Assembly (NCBI GenBank): GCA_947463775.1
Contig: CANHVD010000265.1
Coordinates: 1 to 7,495, forward strand
DNA from: Planctomycetaceae bacterium
GTDB lineage: Bacteria > Planctomycetota > Planctomycetia > Planctomycetales > Planctomycetaceae
Direction: 5' to 3'
Length of the DNA stretch: 7,495 bases
Positions 1 to 6,900 of the stretch are shown here, in pieces. Position numbers and translations under genes: made by a program. The notes under the pieces were generated by a model. The model was not told the origin of the DNA, did not search any database, and saw only the letters and a list, made by a program, of their open reading frames with translations. Within the stretch, counting starts at the first letter, position 1, and every line of letters starts with the position of its first letter.

Positions 1-168
1 CGGAAGAAATCCCCTCTAGTAGACCAGTTTTGCACGGGTAAACTCAACGCCGCTTGGCCAACGGGATAGAAACCGTCCCCCCCCGAAAGATTCGCTCGAG
101 GATTGATCCCAGCGATCGGTTCTGCCCGTGGTCTCAATTTCTGAGCTGGCAGTTTTTCTCAATCACGC
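1..168. other. Upstream non-coding stretch, no gene supported
   Basis: I see no supportable gene here. All three forward frames that enter from the left edge hit a stop early (for example TAG at 67-69 and TAA at 39-41). The residues before those stops are too few to identify, so the end of an upstream gene cannot be excluded. A run of eight C at 77-84 is the only striking composition feature. No convincing -35/-10 pair was found for the following small gene. Its promoter may lie here in a form I cannot recognise, or further left. Confidence 0.5.
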
Positions 169-175
169 AAGGAGG
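169..175 (+). promoter_or_regulatory. Strong Shine-Dalgarno for the small BON-like gene
   Basis: AAGGAGG lies 5 nt before the ATG at 181. This near-perfect anti-16S match fixes the start of the 98-codon gene. It also argues that this frame, rather than the overlapping frame beginning at 54, is the translated one. Confidence 0.85.
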
Positions 176-180
176 ATTTC

Positions 181-477
181 ATGGCTGCTCTTATCCCGGC
201 GACTCGCGCGCCGCAGGCCGATTCGTCACATCAACTGGCTACGGACGTCCGGAAGGCTTTAATGACCGAGGACGGGCTGGATATCGCCTCGCTGGTCGTT
301 CGCCGTATTCCTAATGGTGTCTGCCTGGAGGGAGTCATCCACGTACACGGTGATGACGTAGATGTTTGTCGAGCCATCCGCAAGCTGGAGGGTGTCGGCG
401 AAATTCTGAACCACCTCGTGGTTTGCTGGAATTGCCCGGAACCCGGGCCGCAGGTGACTGAAGACGACATATTTTGA
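181..477 (+). CDS. Small BON-like domain protein (98 aa), hypothetical
   Basis: A complete 98-residue protein with ATG at 181, TGA at 475-477 and a strong Shine-Dalgarno just upstream. Residues about 20-81 follow the BON pattern: an N-terminal helix (TDVRKALMTEDGL), a strand with VRRIPNGVCLEGVIHVHG, a helix (VDVCRAIRKLEGV), then GVGEILNHLVV, matching the usual 'G-V-x-x-V-x-N-x-L' ending. BON domains are small alpha/beta modules, often periplasmic or membrane-associated, implicated in binding lipid surfaces or other ligands. This one has no signal peptide or membrane segment, so it looks cytoplasmic. The tail carries C82-W-N-C85 then a Pro-rich acidic end; other cysteines are at 48 and 63. A metal-binding or redox role for the CxxC is speculation. 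It is followed at 7 nt by a large hairpin and is probably transcribed separately from uvrA. Family assignment is by pattern only; gene reality is well supported, function is not. Confidence 0.75.
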   Translation: MAALIPATRAPQADSSHQLATDVRKALMTEDGLDIASLVVRRIPNGVCLEGVIHVHGDDVDVCRAIRKLEGVGEILNHLVVCWNCPEPGPQVTEDDIF

Positions 478-484
478 GCATTAA

Positions 485-564
485 CTCAGAAACGGGGCCA
501 GGAACCAATAGCCAGTTGGCCCCAAGGGCGCTTCGCACTATTGGTTCCTGACCCCTTTTCTGAG
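485..564. repeat. REP/REPIN-like imperfect inverted repeat (27-nt arms)
   Basis: The left arm 485-511 and right arm 538-564 are reverse complements at 25 of 27 positions, separated by a 26-nt loop (512-537). The right arm read on the minus strand contains GGGGTCAGGAACCAATAG; the left arm has GGGGCCAGGAACCAATAG. The GGGGTCAG-type core resembles the palindromic REP sequences mobilised by RAYT (Y1 transposase family) proteins, and two such units head to head would be a REPIN. It starts 7 nt after the stop of the BON-like gene, so the transcript could fold into a strong stem there. It lacks a trailing U tract, so a classic intrinsic terminator is less likely. No RAYT gene is in the window. The inverted repeat is directly visible; the REP assignment is by resemblance. 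Confidence 0.75.
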
Positions 565-567
565 CAT

Positions 568-587
568 TGAGCAACTGAGCTTGCTCA
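568..587. repeat. Small perfect hairpin TGAGCAA/TTGCTCA
   Basis: A 7-bp perfect inverted repeat: TGAGCAA at 568-574 pairs with TTGCTCA at 581-587 around the 6-nt loop CTGAGC. TGAGC also occurs at 475, 561 and 576, so this short stretch reuses one word in both orientations. It lies between the REP-like hairpin and the putative -10 of uvrA. It could be an operator, part of the repeat element's scar, or chance. There is no U tract to make it a terminator. Confidence 0.4.
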
Positions 588-613
588 TGACGGGTAAGTT
601 TGCCGTTGTGGTC

Positions 614-619
614 TATAAT
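614..619 (+). promoter_or_regulatory. Possible -10 box (TATAAT) for uvrA
   Basis: A perfect TATAAT hexamer sits 74 nt before the uvrA ATG, in the only intergenic gap that can hold the uvrA promoter. Transcription would begin near 626 and leave a leader of about 68 nt. No good -35 is found at the usual 16-18 bp, and no TG extension precedes it. It may be activator-dependent or fortuitous. I saw no SOS (LexA) box that I could recognise. Confidence 0.4.
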
Positions 620-686
620 CCCGCGTGCTCCCGCACCATTTTCGGGAGATTCCACAACCGCATTCCGCTGCCTTTGTCGGTGTACC

Positions 687-690
687 AGGA
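687..690 (+). promoter_or_regulatory. Weak Shine-Dalgarno (AGGA) for uvrA
   Basis: AGGA ends only 3 nt before the ATG at 694, a short core with tight spacing. It is far weaker than the AAGGAGG of the preceding gene. It still supports ATG 694 over the in-frame GTG at 625, which has no purine-rich sequence before it. The protein alignment also fits 694, because UvrA proteins begin a few residues before the 'RGAR-x-HNL' motif, here residues 9-15. Confidence 0.4.
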
Positions 691-693
691 TTC

Positions 694-3600
694 ATGGCCA
701 GTTCAGATATTGTGATTCGAGGGGCTCGCGAACATAACCTTCGCAACATCAGCCTGTCACTGCCGCGCAACAAACTGATCGTGATGACCGGAGTCAGCGG
801 CTCTGGCAAGAGTTCTCTGGCATTCGATACTCTGTATGCCGAAGGTCAACGTCGCTACGTCGAATCACTGTCGACATATGCTCGCCAATTCCTCGGACAA
901 ATGCCCAAGCCCGATGTGGATTCTATCTCCGGGCTCGCTCCGTCGATTTCCATTCAGCAGAAATCCACCAGCCGCAATCCGCGCAGTACGGTGGGGACGA
1001 TCACGGAAATATTCGACTACCTGCGAGTGCTCTATGCGCGAGTCGGGCAGGGCTATTGCTATGTTTCCGGCAAGCCGATTAAGGCTCAGTCAACCGATCA
1101 GATTGTTGACAGCCTGTTGAATCAACCGGCCGGCACGAAGTATCAGATTCTTGCCCCGATCGTTCAAAATCAGAAAGGTGAGTTTCGAGATCTCTTCGAG
1201 GACCTGCTGAAGAAAGGTTATCTGCGTGCCCGCGTCGACGGCGAAGTCATCAATCTCAGCGACGCGCCGATTCTGCGAAAACATCATAAGCACAACATCG
1301 AAGTGGTGATCGATCGCCTTGTGGCTGGAGGAACTCAACGGACCCGCGTGGCCGAAGCAGTCGAACAGGCCTTAAAGCTGGCCGACGGACAGTTGATCTG
1401 TAGTGTTGAACGAACCGGTAGTGCCTCGAACAGAACTTCTGGAGAAAACGTCACTGCAGCAGACGAAGAACAAAGCCTGCAAAGTCTCGCCGCACCGCCT
1501 CGATCCGTTCGCCGCGCGAAGTCGGCGAAACGACCTGCGGCTTCAAGAACTCCGGGCGATGCGGATCTGGTGGCCGAAGATAGTCTGGAGCTGGACTCTG
1601 ACGCAGACGGCTTCGATGGAGATTCCGACGGACCCGATGGATCAGGCCCGACTGCTCTGGCTCTGCAATCATCGGATCGTCTTTATAGCTCCCACTACGC
1701 CTGCGCTGAGAGCGGAATGAGCTATGAGCCGCCAAGTCCGCAGCTCTTCAGTTTCAATAGTCCGCTGGGAATGTGCATGGACTGTAATGGCTTGGGAATG
1801 CGCCACGGATTCCCGATGCATCAATTGATTGTGGACGAAGACAAGTCGATCCAAAAAGGTGCGACGCTGTTGCTGCCGACGTGGACCAAAATCGGACGCT
1901 GGCCGCGACATATTCTGGCCGGAGCTGCCAACGCCATCGAGCAGGACTGCGAACTGCCGGTAGACTCCCTGCTGAAAATGAAATGGAAAGACATTCCGGA
2001 GCAGGCCAAACAACTGTGGCTCTACGGCACCGGCGAACGCCACGTCACGTTCACATGGAAGACTCGTGCCGGCGCGTGGAAGCATGGTGGCAAGTGGGAA
2101 GGCTGGGTGAATCGACTGCTGGAAAGCTATCGCACGGCCGTCAATCCCATGCGTCGACGACAGTTGGAAAAGTACATGGAGGTTGTGCCGTGCAGCTCCT
2201 GTAACGGCGAACGACTGAATCGACAGGCTCGAAACGTGCGACTGAAAACGAACAGTCCACGATTCATCGCTCGCAGAAAGTCGGCGACAAATCCCAAATC
2301 TCAAATTTCAAATTTGAAATCAGACGGTGCGAAGAAACAACTATCAACACTGGACGGTATCGAGCTCAGTCTGCCGCAACTCTGTGCGTTATCGATTGAA
2401 GAGGCGACGGAGTTCTTCGACTCGCTGGTGCTCGATTCAACACAGCAACTCATTGCCGAAGAAGCACTCAAGGAAATTCGCGGTCGCCTGGGCTTTCTGT
2501 TGCAGTGTGGTCTGAATTATCTGTCACTCGATCGTTCAGCACCGACATTGTCGGGCGGTGAATCGCAGCGTATTCGCCTGGCGGGACAAATCGGTTGCGG
2601 ACTTGTGGGAGTCGTCTACATTCTCGACGAACCCAGCATCGGTCTGCATCCACGCGACAACACGATGCTTTTGGGCAGCTTGCAGCGGCTTCGCGACCAG
2701 GGCAACACCGTGATCGTCGTCGAGCATGACGAAGAAACCATGCGGGCCGCAGATCACGTGGTCGACTTCGGACCGGGGCCGGGTGTACTGGGCGGCGAAG
2801 TGGTCGTGGAAGGATCGGTTGATGACATCCTGAAAAACGAACGCAGCATCACCGGAGCATTTCTTTCGGGGCGTCAGAAAATTGAGATCCCGAAGGTTCG
2901 CCGCAATCCGGACCGTGGCGCAATCACGGTAAAGAGTGCGACTCACAATAATCTGAAGGATGTCACCGTTCGTTTTCCGCTCGGTCGTTTGATCAGCGTG
3001 ACGGGCGTCAGCGGCTCGGGAAAAAGCTCGATCGTCAATGACATTCTATGGCAGGTTGTAAACCGTGATGTCAACAAAGGTGTTGGTGATCCCGGAGTTC
3101 ACGGATCGATCGAGGGACTGGAACTGATCGACAAGGCCATCGATATCGATCAGTCACCGATTGGTCGAACACCTCGTTCAAACCCGGCAACTTACGTCAA
3201 AGTCTTCGACGAAATTCGCAAGCTGTTTACTCAGTTGCCTCAGTCAAAACTGCGTGGCTACAAAGAGGGACGTTTCAGTTTCAATGTCGAAGATGGTCGC
3301 TGCGAAGCGTGTGAAGGCCATGGTGCAACGAAGCTGGAAATGGATTTTCTGGCGGACATCTGGATCCCCTGCACGGTGTGTGAAGGGCGACGATTCAATC
3401 ACGAAACGCTGGAAGTGAAGTTTCGCGATCATAGCATCGCGGATGTGCTCAACCTGGAAATTCGGGATGCGGTGCAGCTCTTCGAAAGCTTTCCCAAGAT
3501 CAAACAATTGCTCAAGACGTTGTGCGATGTTGGTCTGGAGTACATGCAGCTCGGTCAGGCGTCGCCGACTCTTTCCGGCGGTGAAGCTCAGCGCGTGAAA

Positions 3601-3903
3601 CTCGCGCGAGAACTGGGGAAACGATCGACCGGGCGCACTTTGTATCTGCTGGACGAACCCACAACAGGGCTGCACTTTGCCGACGTCAAGAAGTTGATTG
3701 AGGTGTTGCAGGGCTTCGTGGAAGCGGGCAACACGGTAATTGTGATCGAGCACAACCTCGATGTGATAAAGACTTCTGACTGGGTCATCGACATCGGTCC
3801 CGAAGGTGGAGCAGGGGGCGGTCGCGTTGTCGTGGAGGGAACTCCGGAAGACGTGGCTCGCTGCATTAAATCACATACCGGAATCGCACTTCGCACAGTG
3901 CTG
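694..3903 (+). other. UvrA copy 1 (residues 1-1070)
   Basis: Order: ATP-binding I with Walker A G33-x-SGSGKSS; conserved block YAEGQRRYVESLS at 48-60; first zinc half-site C122-x-x-S125; UvrB-binding domain about 131-235, with Q160-KGE163 and GYLRARVDGE at 175-184; an insertion of about 85 residues without recognisable fold (240-329); insertion-domain zinc site C337-x-x-S340 with C361/C364; C500-x-x-C503, partner of the C122 half-site; signature I and Walker B; then NBD2 (about 744-1070) with an intact CxxC-19-CxxC module. Both NBD1-side zinc sites have lost the second cysteine of their first CxxC to serine. The UvrB-binding stretch closely resembles that of E. coli UvrA. ATPase motifs are intact, so this half should bind nucleotide, although its zinc modules may be restructured. 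Confidence 0.9.
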
Positions 3904-6900
3904 CCTGATCTCAAACTTCGCGCCAGCGAGAGGCTAACTGTCAGCCCTCCGAGCACCAAAACACTTTCGCAACTGTCGGCTGATACTCCGTTTTCCAACA
4001 CGACCTCGATTCGGATCACCGGAGCCGGTCAGCACAATTTGCAGTCGATTAATCTGGAAGTTCCGCGAGAACAAATGAGTGTTTTCTGCGGCCCCAGTGG
4101 CAGCGGCAAAACATCACTGGCGATGGACACGTTGTATGCCGAAGGACAACGTCGCTATGTCGAAAGCTTGTCGGCTTACGCTCGCCAGTTTCTGGGACAG
4201 ATGCCCAAACCTCGCGTCGAAAGCATTCAGGGACTCAGCCCAGCGATTGCGATCGAACAAAAGACGGTCGGCTCAACGCCGCGATCGACTGTCGGCACAG
4301 TGACGGAAGTTTACGACTATCTGCGAGTTCTCTACGCGCGGCTGGGAGTGATGCACTGTCCTAAATGTCAGATTCCGGCCGTGCAGCAAACGACTGATCA
4401 GATTGTGGACAGCATTCTGAATATGGAGGCGGGGACAAAGTTGCTGCTGTTGTCGCCGATCGAGGTTGAGCGTTCGACTCCATTCACAAAAATCTGGGAT
4501 CGCTTGCGGGCCAACGGGTTCGCTCGAGTTCGCGTCGACGGGACGACTTACAATCTGGAAGACGTTCCGGAAATCGATCATCGCCGGGCACACACCGTGG
4601 CGGTTGTTGTCGATCGAATATCGGTCGACAAGAAACAGCGTACAAGAATCGCCGATTCCATCGAGGCCGCGCTGGATCTGGGCAAGGGCGTGATTCATGT
4701 GGCCATCGCCGACCCAAAGAAAGAAGAGCCGAAGTGGAGCCAGCAGCGATTCAGTCTTCACTTATCCTGCAGCAAATGTCAGCGTTCATTTGAACGACAA
4801 ACGCCGCAAAAATTTTCGTTTAATAGCCCGCTGGGCTGGTGCCATGTCTGTGAAGGTCTGGGAAAGGAGTTCGGTGCCAACCAGGCGATGCTGGTGACAA
4901 GTCCGGAGCGAACTCTCCTGGATGGAGCCATCGGAGCATGGCCGGATCCAAAGACAAACGCTTCGTTTCGAATGATCCTGCAAGCTCTTTCGACAACGTT
5001 CGAGCTTCCTCTGGATCAGCCCTGGTACTTGTTGAGCCCGACACAACAACGACTCATCCTGTACGGCGACAGTGAGAAGTGGGTCGCGGTTGACGATTCG
5101 CGAGCGTCGGAAGATTCATCCGGTGTCGGGAAGGCTCGCAAGGAATCACGATCGGCCGGTGCGACCACGACATCAGCATCGTGTCGAGCTTTTCGATTTC
5201 GCTACAAAGGCTTGTATCCGGCGATTGAAGAGGCATCACGTCTTTCGTTTTCGCATCGAAAATCGCTGATCGAAATGGCGGGGGAACGAGACTGTTCGAT
5301 GTGCAATGGCAGCCGACTCGAAGCAGAAGCGGCGGCTGTTCGACTTCGTAACGTCACGTTGCCGCAGCTTTGTCGTATGCCGCTGTCGGAGGCTCTGAAG
5401 TTTCTGAATGGCCTGCGACTCGACAAAGAAGAAAAGAAGATTGCTGGAGATCTGTTGAATGAGGCGACTCATCGCCTGAATTTCCTGGTCGAAGTGGGAC
5501 TGGACTATCTGACGCTGGATCGTTCAATGCCAACGCTTTCCGGAGGAGAGTCGCAGCGAATTCGGCTGGCAGGTCAGGCAGGCCGATCGCTCACGGGAAT
5601 TCTGTATGTGCTCGACGAACCAACCATCGGATTGCACCCGCGCGACAATGGCCGATTGTTGACTGCACTGAAGCGTCTCCGAGATCTCGGCAACACGGTA
5701 CTGCTGGTCGAGCATGATCGCGAAGTCCTGGACGCGGCCGATCGACTCTTCGATTTTGGCCCCGGCGCTGGTCGACTGGGTGGAACCGTTGTCGCGCAGG
5801 GGACACCTCGCGAGATGCGAAAGAACAACGCCTCGTTGACTGGCAGTTATCTGGGCGGATCGAGACAGATTCCGGTGCCGATGGTCAGGCGAGTCGCCTC
5901 GAACGCACCGTCGGTTGTTGTTTCGGCTTCTACCATCGTCGTTGAGACAGATTCAAAATCAGCAAAGCCACCCGCCGCAGCCAAACGCGGTAAGAAGTCG
6001 ACGGCGAAAGCAGTGATCGAGACTAGTCCGGCAAAAGCTATTGCCACGACGCAGGACTTTCTGGAACTGACCGGGGCGTCTCAACATAACTTGCGAAACA
6101 TCGACCTGCGAATTCCATTGAAGACGTTTGTCTGCATTACTGGCGTCAGCGGTTCGGGAAAAAGTTCGCTGATCATGGACACGCTCGCGCCGGCAGTTGC
6201 TCGCAAGTTGAATATGGCGGCCGAAGCTCCGGGAGCATTTCGAGATCTCCGTGGGGTTGAGCATCTCAGCAAGATTGTGCTGGTGGATCAGAATCCGATC
6301 GGGTCAACCCCGGCATCGAATCCCGCAACTTACACGGGCGTGTTCGATGAGATTCGGGAGTTGTTCTGCCGCATGCCGGAGGCCAAAGTTCGAGGCTATC
6401 GGCCAGGACGATTTAGTTTTAATCGTGCGGGCGGACGTTGCGAAGACTGCGAAGGCATGGGCCAGCAGAAGATTGAAATGCATTTTCTCCCCGATGTCTG
6501 GGTGGAATGTCCAACATGCCGCGGTCGACGATTCAATGCGGAGACGCTGACTGTTCGATTCAACAACTGCAGCATCGCCGACGTGCTGGAAATGCCCATC
6601 AACAAAGCGCTCGAGCTGTTTTCCAATGTACCGAAGATTCGTGGTCCGCTGGCGACTCTGGATGCCATCGGTCTGGGTTATCTGACCTTGGGGCAGTCGG
6701 CACCAACGCTCAGCGGCGGGGAAGCTCAGCGCATTAAGCTGGCTGCAGAACTGTGCCGTCCGAACCGAGGACGCACGTTGTATCTTTTGGATGAGCCAAC
6801 CACAGGTCTGCATTTTGATGACATCCTGAAGTTGCTGAGTGTGTTGAATAGTCTTGTCGAGCAGGGCAATACGGTCGTCGTGATCGAACACAATCTCGAT

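Noticed and set aside
1..69. The first 69 bases as the tail of an upstream gene ending at TAG 67-69.
   Set aside because: Only 22 codons are visible, with nothing recognisable, and another frame ends at TAA 39-41. There is no basis for choosing.
77..84. Run of eight C as a phase-variable tract.
   Set aside because: It lies outside any supported gene or promoter, so there is nothing for it to switch in this window.
54..314. An 86-codon + strand frame overlapping the start of the BON-like gene.
   Set aside because: It has no ribosome binding site and no recognisable pattern. The overlapping frame starting at 181 has AAGGAGG and a BON-like fold pattern.
475..568. The hairpin as a clean MITE with 8-bp target duplication TGAGCATT.
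   Set aside because: The right TGAGCATT overlaps the last bases of the right arm of the inverted repeat, so it is not cleanly outside the element. Four bases also separate the left copy from the left arm's outer part.
625..693. An alternative GTG start for uvrA at 625, adding 23 residues.
   Set aside because: There is no Shine-Dalgarno before it, and it would begin almost on the predicted transcription start. UvrA family proteins start close to the RGAR motif, consistent with ATG 694.
1669..2304. A 211-codon minus-strand open frame.
   Set aside because: It lies wholly antisense to copy 1 of UvrA, including conserved zinc-module codons, with no sign of its own family. It is a by-product of codon bias.
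2288..2321. A CRISPR-like or attachment-site reading of the heptad repeat.
   Set aside because: Units are 7 bp and contiguous, with no spacers, and lie in frame within a conserved gene. A simple repeat fits better.
3904..4008. Two adjacent uvrA genes rather than a fusion.
   Set aside because: I read the frame through this region codon by codon. There is no stop, and no start codon with a Shine-Dalgarno before copy 2.
6304..6891. Minus-strand open frames at 6304-6891, 3244-3753, 5524-5715 and 2536-2946 encode mutually similar proteins (a shared LDHxxRVA...LQ...Q pattern), looking like a four-member gene family.
   Set aside because: Each is exactly antisense to the Walker B to H-loop region of one of the four UvrA ATPase domains. 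Their similarity is a mirror of ABC domain conservation; they overlap a certain gene completely.
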